Counted from the first letter of the stretch, positions 36,315 to 45,426 are shown. The stretch is 64,000 nt of DNA from Murimonas intestini (GCA_003148945.1 QGGY01000008.1:219904-283903); one strand, 5' to 3'. A program made the numbers and translations. Notes: generated from the letters alone by a model not told the origin.

Positions 36315-36332
36315 AAAAGCCCCCTCCTTACC

Positions 36333-38057
36333 TTATACTTCTTCGTGTTCTGCAGTTACATACGGCAGCAATATTGTAATCTGTGTTCCCTCCTTTTCAG
36401 CGCTTTCTATCCATATTTTTGTTTTATCCGGATAGGCATCCTTCAGGCGCTGGGACACCAGCTGGATGCCCAGTCCTGTCTGGGGTGTGATCTCATCTAA
36501 CTTTGCCCTTAACCGTGCCAGCTTGTCTTTATCCATCCCAACACCATTATCAATGATCTCCATTTTGACCATATCTCCCGCCATTTTGGCAGTGATCACA
36601 ATTTCTCCTGTCCCACTCTTCCCCGTAAACGCATATTTAATTGCATTCTCTACCACAGGCTGGATCAGAAGCTTGGGGACCTGGCATTCATATACCTCCT
36701 GGTCAACCAGGATCTTATAAGAGAGTTTATTTTCGAACCGCATCGCCTGGATTCCAAGATACTTTTCTAGCTGACTGATATCTTCACCCAATGTCACAAG
36801 CTCATCAGACTGAGAAGCAGAATAACGCAGAATTTCAGCAAGCGTAACAACCACATCTCCTATCTCCATCTGATCCTCAATAATAAGCATCCAGTGGATC
36901 ATGTCCAGTGTATTATACAGAAAATGCGGATTCAGCTTCGATTTCAGAGCCGCCATCTCCGAACGGCGGTACAGCTTCTGCTGTTCTACAGTAGTGTGAA
37001 GCAATTCCCTGATCTTCCGTATCATATTATTGAAGTTGTCAATCAGGATCTTAAACTCGTTATTTACATTATTATCTATCACAAAATTCAAATCGCCCCT
37101 CTGTACATACTCCATACCCTTCAGAAGTTTGTTCATAGGTTTAAAAATGCTGAATATAAGACTGATCGGCAGGATCAGCAGGATAGCCAATGTAAAGACA
37201 GCAATAATCCCAAAATAAACGTAAAGTTCTTTTATATTGTCAGCCAGTAATTGATCCGACAATTTAGCTGAGATCCCCCAATTCTGAAATTCGATGGGAA
37301 ATCTTATCTTTAACTCATCCACCCCATAATATTGATAAATATATTTACTGACAGTATCATGCTCGTTTGAATACATTATCTGATTTGAGGAATTTAACAG
37401 GTAAATTTTACTTCCATCGCTTACTTCTTTATCAAAAATATCACCGACTACTTCCTGTTTTAGTACCATAACAAGTGTTCCCAGAACGATATCCCCATCC
37501 GTGAGATAAGTAACTGCACTTAGCTGTTCCGGAAAAATCCCGGTCACTTCCCAGCGAATAGAATTCCCTAATAATGTATTATAACCATTTACATAAGAAA
37601 GATAATACTCGGGAATATCCTCCAGGGCTCTGCTGTAAAAGCAATTGATCGGCGGCTGGTCCTTCATAAATATGTATATATTATCAATCAGGTCCAGATT
37701 CTGGTTTTTCAATATACTTTGCATTATTGCACTTTTCCCTATACGGTAATAGTCCGGAGCCTCCCGTATCCTTTCCAGATTCTGCTTGATCGCATAGTCT
37801 CCCTTAAGCTCCTGTACCGCATCATTACACTGCTGGAGACGCAGGTCTACACGCTTTGAAATCTGATACACTGTCTGTTCAAAGAGAGTATCCGTATTTT
37901 TCACAACAATATTGTCACTTAAATACCGCGCAAAGATCAGCTGTATAATGAGTACAATCACAGTCACCACCGTAAATAGAAGAATAATCTTCACCGATAA
38001 TCTGTTCTTATTTTTCCTGAACAAAAGCTTTTGTCTGAATGGTGAATTCTTTTCCAA
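36333..38057 (-). CDS. YesM-type sensor histidine kinase with TTG start
   Basis: 574-residue kinase. TM1 is at about residues 22-44, then an extracellular domain to about 275, TM2 at about 280-305, HAMP, and His_kinase with SKLNPHFLYNTLDM and HATPase_c (DNGVGMDK, TGLGIQLV). The start is TTG at 38057 with GGAGG 9 bases upstream, lying inside the upstream thioredoxin-like gene (50-base overlap). It should sense an extracellular glycan or a signal relayed by that neighbour. Confidence 0.85.
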   Translation of the reverse strand: MEKNSPFRQKLLFRKNKNRLSVKIILLFTVVTVIVLIIQLIFARYLSDNIVVKNTDTLFEQTVYQISKRVDLRLQQCNDAVQELKGDYAIKQNLERIREAPDYYRIGKSAIMQSILKNQNLDLIDNIYIFMKDQPPINCFYSRALEDIPEYYLSYVNGYNTLLGNSIRWEVTGIFPEQLSAVTYLTDGDIVLGTLVMVLKQEVVGDIFDKEVSDGSKIYLLNSSNQIMYSNEHDTVSKYIYQYYGVDELKIRFPIEFQNWGISAKLSDQLLADNIKELYVYFGIIAVFTLAILLILPISLIFSIFKPMNKLLKGMEYVQRGDLNFVIDNNVNNEFKILIDNFNNMIRKIRELLHTTVEQQKLYRRSEMAALKSKLNPHFLYNTLDMIHWMLIIEDQMEIGDVVVTLAEILRYSASQSDELVTLGEDISQLEKYLGIQAMRFENKLSYKILVDQEVYECQVPKLLIQPVVENAIKYAFTGKSGTGEIVITAKMAGDMVKMEIIDNGVGMDKDKLARLRAKLDEITPQTGLGIQLVSQRLKDAYPDKTKIWIESAEKEGTQITILLPYVTAEHEEV

Positions 38058-38811
38058 CGATATTTGCCTCCATATATTCTTTTATCTCATCAACATTTAC
38101 AAGGCATTTTCCATTAACAAACAGCGCGGGAACTTCCAGGCCGTCCGTCTTCCCATATGCCTGCCAATATGCCTTCATCAGTTCCTTATTCTCCCCGGCA
38201 AGCACATCATATTTCAAAAAATAATTGTCAAAATCATCAATCTGACTTTTTATCTTGTCAAAATATTCCTTCATTTCAACACAGTCCGGGCACTGCACCA
38301 TATAGAAATATACCATTTTATCAAGTGTCTTCTCCTGGTAGACTGGCTCAGCAACTTCAAGACCCAGATATCCCGGCGAGTGCAGGCCCGTCCTGTCCCT
38401 CTGAACTTCTGACAGAAAAAAGGCGCTGATCTCCTCCGTTCCCGTCAGAATGGTCTCGTCAATAAACATAATCGGCTGTATCGTACTTGTAATTTGATAC
38501 TCCTCTTTATAGCTCTGATACAAATCCTGGTATTTAGTAAAAAAAGTATTATATACAGTCAGATTTACACTTTCGGTCAGATTATTTTCTTTTAAAAGGT
38601 TTTGATATTTCCGATAAAATTCTTCCTCTGTTTTGCATGCCTTACAGGGTACCCCATTTGAAGAGCAGCCGCCGCAGGAATCATAGATAAAAGCTACTGC
38701 CTCAACTTTCCTCTGTTTATTTACTCCTGCAAAGATAAAGACAGCCGCTGTCAATAATACAATAGCTGCAATTCCTGTGATTCCTGCAATTACTATTTTC
38801 TTCCTTTTCAT
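38008..38811 (-). CDS. membrane-anchored thioredoxin-fold protein, first gene of the GH172 operon
   Basis: 267-residue protein with an N-terminal membrane helix (MKRKKIVIAGITGIAAIVLL) followed by an extracytoplasmic part. A Cys-rich segment DSCGGCSSNGVPCKACK comes first and a thioredoxin-like domain carries MVQCPDCVEM. The CPDC pair suggests disulfide exchange outside the cell. A thioredoxin-fold protein ahead of a YesM/YesN pair is unusual; its closest role is not known to me. ATG 38811 is chosen after AGAGGTGGGG. Confidence 0.7.
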   Translation of the reverse strand: MKRKKIVIAGITGIAAIVLLTAAVFIFAGVNKQRKVEAVAFIYDSCGGCSSNGVPCKACKTEEEFYRKYQNLLKENNLTESVNLTVYNTFFTKYQDLYQSYKEEYQITSTIQPIMFIDETILTGTEEISAFFLSEVQRDRTGLHSPGYLGLEVAEPVYQEKTLDKMVYFYMVQCPDCVEMKEYFDKIKSQIDDFDNYFLKYDVLAGENKELMKAYWQAYGKTDGLEVPALFVNGKCLVNVDEIKEYMEANIVGKEFTIQTKAFVQEK

Positions 38812-38867
38812 TTCATCCCCCACCTCTTCTATAAAAGCCATTACCAAAAGTAATTTTAAATGGCTTA

Positions 38868-38900
38868 TTGCATGTGACCATAAAGGTACTGAACAACTAC
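38868..38900. repeat. diverged third copy of the intergenic repeat
   Basis: TTGCATGTGACCATAAAGG and CTGAACAACTAC correspond to the 15663-15695 sequence with several changes. It sits upstream of the thioredoxin-like gene start. The rest of the gap to 39055 is AT-rich with a short GAGC/GCTC stem and T-run, and no gene. Confidence 0.5.
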
Positions 38901-39055
38901 AATTTTATAATAACAATAACCCGTATGATTTTATTTAAAATTTTCATGAAATCTTTAAAAATCATTGGGTTTTATTTAAAAAAAGCCCTGATGCCACGCT
39001 CCCACCGCCACTCTGCCACGAAAAAAAGAGCTATCACTGGCTCCCTGAATTTATA

Positions 39056-39088
39056 GAAAAAGACACCTGCCATTTCTGACAAGTGCCC
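39056..39088 (-). terminator. terminator of the ars operon
   Basis: CAAGTGCC (39080-39087) pairs with GACACCTG (39062-39069), including a wobble pair, followed by T5 on the minus strand. It lies 17 bases after arsC and is nearly identical to the hairpin at 41357. Confidence 0.7.
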
Positions 39089-39104
39089 CACATTTCAAAT
39101 CCAA

Positions 39105-39512
39105 CTATATCAAACCATCATATATCAAACTTCTTAGTTCCTTCATCTTCCGTTCAATTGCACGCGCAGTTTCAATAAATACCTCATCCGTTTTCCCGGT
39201 TGGATCATCCAGCCCCCAGTCTTCACGATGCCTGCATGGAAGGCATGGGCACTGCACATTACATCCCATTGTCACTGCCACATCTACAGGCGGAATATCG
39301 GAAAGCAGCTTTGGATACTGCGTCTGTTCCATGTCAATCCCGTAAAGCTGTTGCATAATCCTCACAGCATCCTGGTTGATCTGCGGTTTCGTTTCCGTTC
39401 CGGCAGAATAGCTTTCAAATACATCCGAAGCCAGGTGTTTCCCCAATGCTTCCGCCATCTGGCTGCGGCAGGAATTATGGACGCAGATAAAAGCCACCTT
39501 ACATTTATCCAT
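39105..39512 (-). CDS. arsC: arsenate reductase (LMW-phosphatase fold, thioredoxin-dependent)
   Basis: 135-residue arsenate reductase. The P-loop CVHNSCRSQM holds the nucleophilic Cys and Arg, and EDWGLDDPTG provides the general-acid Asp. Later Cys residues in MGCNVQCPCLPC could take part in the disulfide cascade. It reduces arsenate to arsenite. Last gene of the ars operon, 6 bases after the small thioredoxin, which may recycle it. Confidence 0.92.
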   Translation of the reverse strand: MDKCKVAFICVHNSCRSQMAEALGKHLASDVFESYSAGTETKPQINQDAVRIMQQLYGIDMEQTQYPKLLSDIPPVDVAVTMGCNVQCPCLPCRHREDWGLDDPTGKTDEVFIETARAIERKMKELRSLIYDGLI

Positions 39513-39518
39513 AACGCC

Positions 39519-39872
39519 CTACCCTCTCGCCTTCTTCAATAATTTCACCACTTCATCCTTCTTCAAGACTTTCCCATAAGCAACTACCCTGCCATCCACA
39601 ACCAGCGCAGGAGTCGTCATAACGCCATAAGCCGCAATCTGCGTAAAATCCGTGACATGCTCGATCTCCGTGTCCATCCCCAGCTCTTTAAGCGCTTCCA
39701 ACGCTGCGGCCTCCAGTTCATTGCACTTCGCACATCCCGAACCCAGCACCTTCACGCTGCAGCCCGCTGTCTTTGCTTTCTCTGCTTCTGCCATGGTATC
39801 CGCATTACAATTTCCGCCACAGCAGCATCCATTCCCCTCTACTTCCTGTTTTTTCTTACCAAATAAACCCAT
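39519..39872 (-). CDS. small thioredoxin-like redox protein (TIGR00412 type)
   Basis: 117-residue redox protein with a Cys-rich N-terminus (GNGCCCGGNC) and a thioredoxin fold with GSGCAKCNELE and cis-Pro (TTPALVVDG). Small proteins of this family accompany DUF318 permeases in ars operons and can reduce ArsC or carry the metalloid. The N-terminal CCC cluster may bind arsenite or another metal; this is inference. AGGAGG precedes the ATG. Confidence 0.88.
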   Translation of the reverse strand: MGLFGKKKQEVEGNGCCCGGNCNADTMAEAEKAKTAGCSVKVLGSGCAKCNELEAAALEALKELGMDTEIEHVTDFTQIAAYGVMTTPALVVDGRVVAYGKVLKKDEVVKLLKKARG

Positions 39873-39890
39873 ATTCCTTTCCTCCCTGTG

Positions 39891-40889
39891 CTAAATAAGT
39901 AAAAAATGAAAAATATTAAACAGGTACCCTACCAAAATAATCCCAAACGTACATATGGCAATAAACAGCGCCAGCAGCTTCGGTTTCACCGCCTTGCGCA
40001 GCATGATCATAGACGGAAGGGACAGCGTCGTGACAGCCATCATAAACGCCAGGATCGTGCCAAGCTGCGCCCCCTTATAAAGCAGGGCCTCGGCAACCGG
40101 GATCGTCCCGAAAATATCTGCATACATGGGAACCCCAAGCACGGTTGCAAGAACCACCCCAAATGGGTTATTGCTTCCCAGCACAGCCTCCACCCAGCTC
40201 TTCGGAATCCAGTTGTGGATCAATGCGCCGATTCCCACACCCACCAGGATATAGGGGAACACCTTCTTAAAGGTAGAGACCACCTGGTCCTTTGCATAAA
40301 CCCACCGTTCCCTCTGGGACAGTGTGGGGGACTCAATATCCACCGCACTTGCATTGCGGATAAACTCCTCCACATAAGGCTCCATATGCAGCTTTTCAAT
40401 CAACGTGCCTCCGATCACCGCAATCACAAGACCGACAACCACATAGGCCGCCGCAATCTTAGTCCCGAAAATACTCATCAACAGAACAAGGCTTCCCAGA
40501 TCCACCATCGGTGAAGAAATCAGAAACGAAAACGTCACTCCCAGGGGCAGTCCCGCGCTGGTAAAGCCGATAAACAGCGGAATGGAAGAGCAGGAACAGA
40601 ATGGCGTTACCGTCCCCAAAAGAGCCGCAATCATATTTGCCCAAATGCCATGGAACCGCCCCATAATCTTTTTGCTCCGCTCCGGAGGGAAATAACTCTG
40701 GATATAAGATATCATAAGAATCAAAAGACACAAAAGCACGGTAATCTTCATCACATCATAAATAAAAAAATGCACGCTTCCACCCAGACGTGAGTCCACA
40801 TCCATCCCCAAAGAGGAAAGCAGATTCCCAATCAGAAAATTCAGCCACTGCATGCCAAGCACTTCATTCTGGATAAAATCCCATATCAT
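39891..40889 (-). CDS. DUF318/ArsP-family permease
   Basis: 332-residue integral membrane protein with about eight helices and the signature TPFCSCSSIPLFIGF. ArsP members export trivalent organoarsenicals; others are linked to arsenite. No ArsB or Acr3 is present in the operon, so this is the only efflux candidate. The ATG overlaps the arsR stop (ATGA), so the two are coupled. Confidence 0.88.
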   Translation of the reverse strand: MIWDFIQNEVLGMQWLNFLIGNLLSSLGMDVDSRLGGSVHFFIYDVMKITVLLCLLILMISYIQSYFPPERSKKIMGRFHGIWANMIAALLGTVTPFCSCSSIPLFIGFTSAGLPLGVTFSFLISSPMVDLGSLVLLMSIFGTKIAAAYVVVGLVIAVIGGTLIEKLHMEPYVEEFIRNASAVDIESPTLSQRERWVYAKDQVVSTFKKVFPYILVGVGIGALIHNWIPKSWVEAVLGSNNPFGVVLATVLGVPMYADIFGTIPVAEALLYKGAQLGTILAFMMAVTTLSLPSMIMLRKAVKPKLLALFIAICTFGIILVGYLFNIFHFLLI

Positions 40890-41182
40890 TGTCCGTCTCC
40901 TCCTTTCCCTTTACAGCAGGACAGTCCCTCAATAAACTGTTTAAATGCCAAAAGCGTTTCACAATGCAGGGAATAATGGGACCACTTCCCCTCCTTCCTT
41001 GTCTCCACAAGTCCGCATTCACAGAGAATCTTCATATGATGGGAAAGTGTAGGCTGGGTAATCTCAAATTTCTCCAGCAGCTTGCAGCCGCATTTTTCTC
41101 CATCCGAAAGCATCTGAACAATCTGCAGGCGGTTCGTATCCCCAAGCGCCTTACATATCAATGCTACATCCATTGTATTCAT
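40886..41182 (-). CDS. arsR: ArsR-family metalloid-responsive repressor
   Basis: 98-residue winged-helix repressor. A CXC metalloid site GEKCGCKLLE lies in the third helix and the recognition helix is in TQPTLSHHMKILCECG. It releases DNA on binding As(III) and so derepresses the operon. ATG 41182 is chosen, 6 bases after GAGGTG; the GTG at 41191 overlaps the ribosome site. Confidence 0.9.
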   Translation of the reverse strand: MNTMDVALICKALGDTNRLQIVQMLSDGEKCGCKLLEKFEITQPTLSHHMKILCECGLVETRKEGKWSHYSLHCETLLAFKQFIEGLSCCKGKGGDGQ

Positions 41183-41195
41183 AGTATTCACCTCA

Positions 41196-41246
41196 CATAG
41201 ATATTTGTCTATGTGTCATTATATGTGATACATAGATGATTGTCAA
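41196..41246 (-). promoter_or_regulatory. ars promoter with overlapping ArsR-type operators
   Basis: Perfect sigma-A promoter: TTGACA (41241-41246) and TATAAT (41218-41223) 17 bases apart. The dyad CATAGA-N6-TCTATG (41196-41213) lies just downstream of -10, and a partial copy, CATAGATGATTGTCAAT (41231-41247), overlaps the -35 and spacer. No gene lies between 41192 and 41506; the rest of that gap holds this promoter and the terminator at 41357. Confidence 0.8.
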
Positions 41247-41356
41247 TATGATTTTCATTTCATAAACCACCATCTTTTGGACACCGAAAATATCTCCACA
41301 AGAACTTCATCTGGATATTCCGCAATAAAAAAACTTTCCTGACTCTACTATGTACA

Positions 41357-41390
41357 GAAAAAGGCACCCGCCATTTCTGACAAGTGCCTA
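41357..41390 (-). terminator. terminator of the merR-to-acetyltransferase gene run
   Basis: AGGCAC (41362-41367) pairs with GTGCCT (41384-41389), with T5 following on the minus strand. It shares about 22 bases (GCCATTTCTGACAAGTGCC core) with the ars terminator. It lies 117 bases after the acetyltransferase. Confidence 0.7.
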
Positions 41391-41506
41391 TGGAAAGCAT
41401 TATTCAATTTTTATCAGTTCCGTGGCTTGATATAATCACAGATTAACACGCACACATCCAAAGAGATGTTTCACATAATCAGCTTATAAACAATTTCACG
41501 CCGCGC

Positions 41507-41974
41507 TCAGACTTCTTTCACATAAATATTCTTCTCCGTGTCCAGCACAAAACCACAGGACAGCAATACGCCGCAGGAGGCTTTATTGTCCTCATCCGGC
41601 TGTACAACAATTCTTTTAGCATCACTGTGAAGAGTGATTTTTTTCACTAGATCCAGCACAATCTGCCTGCCATATCCTTTGTGGATATAATCATTTTCTC
41701 CAATCATATAATCTATACTGTAGGAACCACCCAGTTCTGTATAGCCTTCCCATAGTTCATCACTGTCTTTGCAGGCATAATACTGACAAAATCCAATGGG
41801 CCTTCCTTCGTGTTCCACAATAAAATGATGTATCCAGTTATATTCACTGTCCTGCTTTTCTATTTCATAAATCCAGTCCGCTGGATGCTCATACCACTTT
41901 GCTACATGTGGTTCATACAGCCACTTTTTAAATATGGATAAATCATCCATGCTCATTTTTCTAAGTTCAATCAT
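41507..41974 (-). CDS. GNAT acetyltransferase, AAC(6')-like
   Basis: 155-residue GNAT protein. The N-terminal KWLYEPHVAKWYEHPADW region and the acetyl-CoA loop DYIHKGYGRQIV resemble aminoglycoside 6'-acetyltransferases and siderophore-type acetyltransferases. ATG 41974 is chosen, 7 bases after AAGGAG; an ATG two codons earlier abuts that site. Substrate and resistance role are unproven. Confidence 0.72.
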   Translation of the reverse strand: MIELRKMSMDDLSIFKKWLYEPHVAKWYEHPADWIYEIEKQDSEYNWIHHFIVEHEGRPIGFCQYYACKDSDELWEGYTELGGSYSIDYMIGENDYIHKGYGRQIVLDLVKKITLHSDAKRIVVQPDEDNKASCGVLLSCGFVLDTEKNIYVKEV

Positions 41975-42019
41975 CTTCATACTCCTTATGCTGGTCCATC
42001 CCGTCTTGCAAGCCCTCCT

Positions 42020-42382
42020 CTATACAGCTCCCTGCTTTCTGAGAATTTTATCCATCGTTTTTCCCCTGGCAAGTTCGTCAATCAATTTATCAAGATAACG
42101 GATTTCCCGCATAAGCGGTTCTTCAATCTCCTCCACTCTTACACCGCAGACGGTTCCCTTTATCAACGTCCTGTCCGGATTCAGCTTTGGTGCATTGCGA
42201 AAGAAATCCGCATAGTTCATCGGCTCTTCACATATTTTTTCCAATTCCTCCTGGCTGTATCCTGTAAGCCACCGGATAATCTCATCTACTTCCTCTTTTA
42301 AACGCCCCTTTTTTACGGCTTTATTCACAAGAAGGGGATATATCTTTGAAAAACTCATCTGATACACTTTATCGTTGCTCAT
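42020..42382 (-). CDS. DUF2200 family protein
   Basis: 120-residue DUF2200 protein of unknown function; the core [22 protein letters not shown] and the C-terminal [16 protein letters not shown] match the family by eye. ATG 42382 is chosen for GGAGG 9 bases upstream; the frame is open to 42484 but that part overlaps the next gene. Third-to-last of a run of small genes behind merR. Confidence 0.7.
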   Translation of the reverse strand: MSNDKVYQMSFSKIYPLLVNKAVKKGRLKEEVDEIIRWLTGYSQEELEKICEEPMNYADFFRNAPKLNPDRTLIKGTVCGVRVEEIEEPLMREIRYLDKLIDELARGKTMDKILRKQGAV

Positions 42383-42441
42383 TGATGCTGCCTCCAAATC
42401 AATCTGACTTTCTGTAAAAGCTGTCCCGCCAGTGAAACATC

Positions 42442-42840
42442 CTAACGCTTCCCCGCAGAAAAAATAGCTGCTTCTTTTATCCACCCCATAAGTTCATCGT
42501 CAACTTCATCCGGCTCTGAAATAAGGATATGGTGTGTCCATCGGTTAGGATAAGGTTCCGCAGACACATCAATCCTCGGCGATTCAACCTTATGCCCCAA
42601 ACCAAATGACACAACAATATAGGAACTGGGACAATCCTTTTTCTTCCTCACCCGTGCAAAAGAAACACACGAAAACATATATTTATTTGAAAATGATATC
42701 TGCGTTTTCTGTACTTTAATACAGACTTCCCCTATTTCAGATAAAATACGCTGTTCAAGCTGTTCATACAAAGGCAGAGCATCCATGTTTTTTTCAAAGA
42801 ATAACAATATTCTCTCATCCATCTGCATCTGCATCCTCAT
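42442..42840 (-). CDS. DUF5655-like protein
   Basis: 132-residue protein resembling DUF5655 ([40 protein letters not shown]). Function unknown. Several in-frame starts exist; the ATG at 42840 is 7 bases after AAGGTG. A repeat of ATGCAG codons gives the odd [10 protein letters not shown]-terminus. It is often found near DUF1801 proteins, as here. Confidence 0.6.
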   Translation of the reverse strand: MRMQMQMDERILLFFEKNMDALPLYEQLEQRILSEIGEVCIKVQKTQISFSNKYMFSCVSFARVRKKKDCPSSYIVVSFGLGHKVESPRIDVSAEPYPNRWTHHILISEPDEVDDELMGWIKEAAIFSAGKR

Positions 42841-42922
42841 CTCCAATCACCTTTTCTATTTCCTTCAATATACCACAAATATCAAATGATTAAAATACAA
42901 GAATCTCTTTCCACTCCCTGCT

Positions 42923-43543
42923 TTATTTCTTCGTTTGTTCCTGAACCCTGAACATGACCATCTGACGAAGCAATTCATATGGCATGGGTTTATCATATGG
43001 CAGCTGCAGAGTGCCTTTTGAATACTTATAGTCCGCAAACCGGTCCTTAAATGCTTCAATTGCGCTTGGAGACGGATGAAAACCCAAATGTCTCTTTTCC
43101 CCTGAAAAATGGACAAGATTACCGTTAAGCACAAAGGTAGCCATCCCCCAGGAAATCTTCTCGGTAATATCCGGCGAACACTCTAAAATAATCTGCCGTA
43201 ACATTTCCATACGCTGCCGCACATCACCGCTGTAGCTTGCAATATATTCATCTACAGTAGAAAACGCCGGCTTTGGCTTTTCCCGCTCCTCCAGGGTAAC
43301 ATGCACCTTGTCTCCCGGCTGTTTGCCAATCTTCGCGCGGATATCCTTCCGGACACCAATGATATGACATGGCGTGCCCATCTTCACCACCTGTCCGTCA
43401 TAAGGCTCACCGTCAAAAGTTGCATGTACCGGCAGCCGTGATTTTCCGAACATCACTTTTATATCGTAAGGCACCTCTACATATGCAGCATCCATATCCT
43501 GATTTTTAATCAGAACTGCGTCAAATTCAAGAACTTTCTTCAT
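42923..43543 (-). CDS. DUF1905-DUF1801 (YdhG-like) fusion protein
   Basis: 206-residue protein with an N-terminal DUF1905 beta-barrel ([38 protein letters not shown]) and a C-terminal DUF1801/YdhG domain ([26 protein letters not shown]). DUF1801 includes frataxin-like iron chaperones of Bacillus. ATG 43543 has AAGGAG 7 bases upstream and overlaps the merR-like gene by 17 bases. Confidence 0.75.
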   Translation of the reverse strand: MKKVLEFDAVLIKNQDMDAAYVEVPYDIKVMFGKSRLPVHATFDGEPYDGQVVKMGTPCHIIGVRKDIRAKIGKQPGDKVHVTLEEREKPKPAFSTVDEYIASYSGDVRQRMEMLRQIILECSPDITEKISWGMATFVLNGNLVHFSGEKRHLGFHPSPSAIEAFKDRFADYKYSKGTLQLPYDKPMPYELLRQMVMFRVQEQTKK

Positions 43544-44381
43544 TTTCTCTCTCCTTCTCAAGATTTCGTTTACTATCTTCCACTTCCTTAAGTAGAAAAT
43601 AAATCTCTACAAAATACTCATTGTCTAAATCCTCATGTGCTAATGCAAAAATATATTTTACAAGTAATTGGGCATCCCGCAGCTTAAGGTTCCTGCAAAT
43701 TTTATTCAGATAAGTATGCAGTTCTTTGTTTTTGCCCCAGAATTTGATTTTTCCATATGTCCCTGTTACCTTCACTATTTTCGTGCTGCCGGAATTAGAG
43801 ACCATTTTCCTGGCATACTCCTTATTTTGACAGGAAATTCCCGCCTTCTGAGGCGGTTCTGCAACAATCCCTTTTGAATCGCTCTGATAAAAGCTCCATT
43901 GTTCCATCTGCAGAAAACTCCCCACATTGTTCCAGTCAAATCCCGTTGGCGGAAACCCCTCAACCGAAATCTGGCAGATTTCTTTATCCAGGGTTTCATA
44001 TTGGATATTCTGCAGCTTATTATCATTTTTATGCAGCGTGATTTCCGTGAGCAAATCCGCCATCTGGCGGGAGCGTTTTTCAAGCTGCTCCAATGCCTTC
44101 TTTCGCTCCACTATCGCTGCCTGCTGTTCCTCCACAAGGAGCATATAATCATCGATTTTCCCGGAAACCAGTCGTTTTTGCAAATTCTCCAGAGGGATAT
44201 CAAGAGAGCGTCCTGCTAAAATCATCTCCAGTATATCAAGCTGTTCAAAAGAATAATACCGATAACCATTCGGTTCAGTGACGAGAGGTTTCAAAAGCCC
44301 GATTTTATCATAATACCGCAATGTATCAAGTGATATTCCATAAAGTTTGCAAACCTGTCCAATCCTTAACAGCTTTCCCAT
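43527..44381 (-). CDS. MerR-family multidrug-type transcription regulator
   Basis: 284-residue regulator. The N-terminal MerR wHTH ([27 protein letters not shown]) is followed by a coiled coil (about residues 75-115) and a ligand-binding half resembling BmrR/GyrI-type domains. ATG 44381 follows AAAGGAAA; the open frame reaches 44459 but crosses the operator. It faces the MATE gene across a MerR-type promoter and should sense a drug-like molecule. Confidence 0.82.
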   Translation of the reverse strand: MGKLLRIGQVCKLYGISLDTLRYYDKIGLLKPLVTEPNGYRYYSFEQLDILEMILAGRSLDIPLENLQKRLVSGKIDDYMLLVEEQQAAIVERKKALEQLEKRSRQMADLLTEITLHKNDNKLQNIQYETLDKEICQISVEGFPPTGFDWNNVGSFLQMEQWSFYQSDSKGIVAEPPQKAGISCQNKEYARKMVSNSGSTKIVKVTGTYGKIKFWGKNKELHTYLNKICRNLKLRDAQLLVKYIFALAHEDLDNEYFVEIYFLLKEVEDSKRNLEKERENEESS

Positions 44382-44439
44382 CACAATTTCCTTTCGCAGA
44401 ATTTTAATAATTTCACTTGGTAATAATATCACTTTCCCC

Positions 44440-44470
44440 TTGACTCTTGAGTAAGTCAAGAGTCTATAGT
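44440..44470 (+). promoter_or_regulatory. MerR-type promoter with 19-bp spacer
   Basis: TTGACT (44440-44445) and TATAGT (44465-44470) are 19 bases apart, the hallmark of MerR-controlled promoters. Within the spacer GACTCTTGA (44442-44450) and TCAAGAGTC (44456-44464) form a perfect 9-base dyad. It drives the MATE gene. Confidence 0.88.
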
Positions 44471-44473
44471 GGT

Positions 44474-44502
44474 ATTATAAACGAAAACACAGGACAAGTA
44501 AA
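44474..44502 (-). promoter_or_regulatory. putative promoter of the MerR-type gene
   Basis: On the minus strand TTTACT (44497-44502) and TATAAT (44474-44479) lie 17 bases apart. It fires toward the MerR operator, so bound regulator could also block its own gene. Confidence 0.45.
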
Positions 44503-44523
44503 GCCAGACAGGGAGGACTGATA

Positions 44524-45426
44524 ATGGACATGGAAAAAATAAAGGCATTTAGAATACGTGTCTTGTTTGCAATCCCAACACTGCTGATGAGTAATCTCCA
44601 GACTTATGTTGTCGCGGCAAACAGCCCTGTGCTGGCATTTGGCGTTTCACTTTCAGCGGGGCTTGTAAATATCGGACTTGATTATCTTTTTGTGGCAGTT
44701 GCCGGATGGGGTGTCAAAGGTGCAGCAGTTGCTACCGGATTCAGCAGCCTGATACCAACCGTGGTCTGCATCATTTACTTTATGAAAAAAAGCCGGCTTT
44801 TGCATTTTGTAAAACCGGTATTCAGGATCAAGACTCTGATCGACTCTGCAACAAACGGAATGAGCGAAATGGCCACCACGCTTGTTTCCGGCATCACTGC
44901 GCTTTTTATGAACCGTGCGCTGCTTCGTTATGCAGGAGAAAACGGTGTTGCCGCCTATACGGTTATCTACTATGTTTTCAGCGTAATGACTGCTTTGTAT
45001 ATCGGTTACATTTATGGAGTGGCCCCTGTCATTAGCTACAACTACGGTCAGCGTGACACAGTTAAATTAAAAAAACTTACGAAAGTAAATCTTATTTTCA
45101 TAGCACTGGTATCTGGCCTTTCTGCCTTGAGTGCATGGACATTTGGAGAAAATTTGATTAGAATTTTTGCAGAAACGGGAACCGCAGTTTACGAAATAGC
45201 AGTGCATGGAAATTTTTTATTTACATTTGCGCTGCTTTTAAATGGCATTGTGTCTGGAATAATTGCATTTTGCCGCACCTTTTTATTTTCACTGGGGGCA
45301 ATTCTGCTGCTGCCGGAAATATTACAGATCAATGGGGTCTGGCTTGCAACACCTGCTGCAGAATTTTTAGGAACCATAGTTTCGCTCATATGCTTTTTCC
45401 GATACAGAAAAAGATATGGGTATTAA
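44524..45426 (+). CDS. MATE multidrug efflux transporter, N-terminally truncated
   Basis: 300 residues, against about 450 for intact MATE pumps. The product starts at what is normally helix 4 (RVLFAIPTLLMSNLQTYVV), continues through NIGLDYLFVAVAGWGVKGAAVATG and the second-half helices, and appears to lack about ten residues near FALLLNGIVSGIIAFCRT. GGGAGG precedes the ATG. The MerR promoter is intact, so this reads as an in-frame deletion that kept expression signals; transport activity is doubtful. Confidence 0.72.
   Translation: MDMEKIKAFRIRVLFAIPTLLMSNLQTYVVAANSPVLAFGVSLSAGLVNIGLDYLFVAVAGWGVKGAAVATGFSSLIPTVVCIIYFMKKSRLLHFVKPVFRIKTLIDSATNGMSEMATTLVSGITALFMNRALLRYAGENGVAAYTVIYYVFSVMTALYIGYIYGVAPVISYNYGQRDTVKLKKLTKVNLIFIALVSGLSALSAWTFGENLIRIFAETGTAVYEIAVHGNFLFTFALLLNGIVSGIIAFCRTFLFSLGAILLLPEILQINGVWLATPAAEFLGTIVSLICFFRYRKRYGY

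Noticed and set aside
38930..39050. Terminator at the GAGC/GCTC stem followed by T7 on the minus strand
   Set aside because: Only a 4-base stem and an already adequate terminator at 39056 precedes it.
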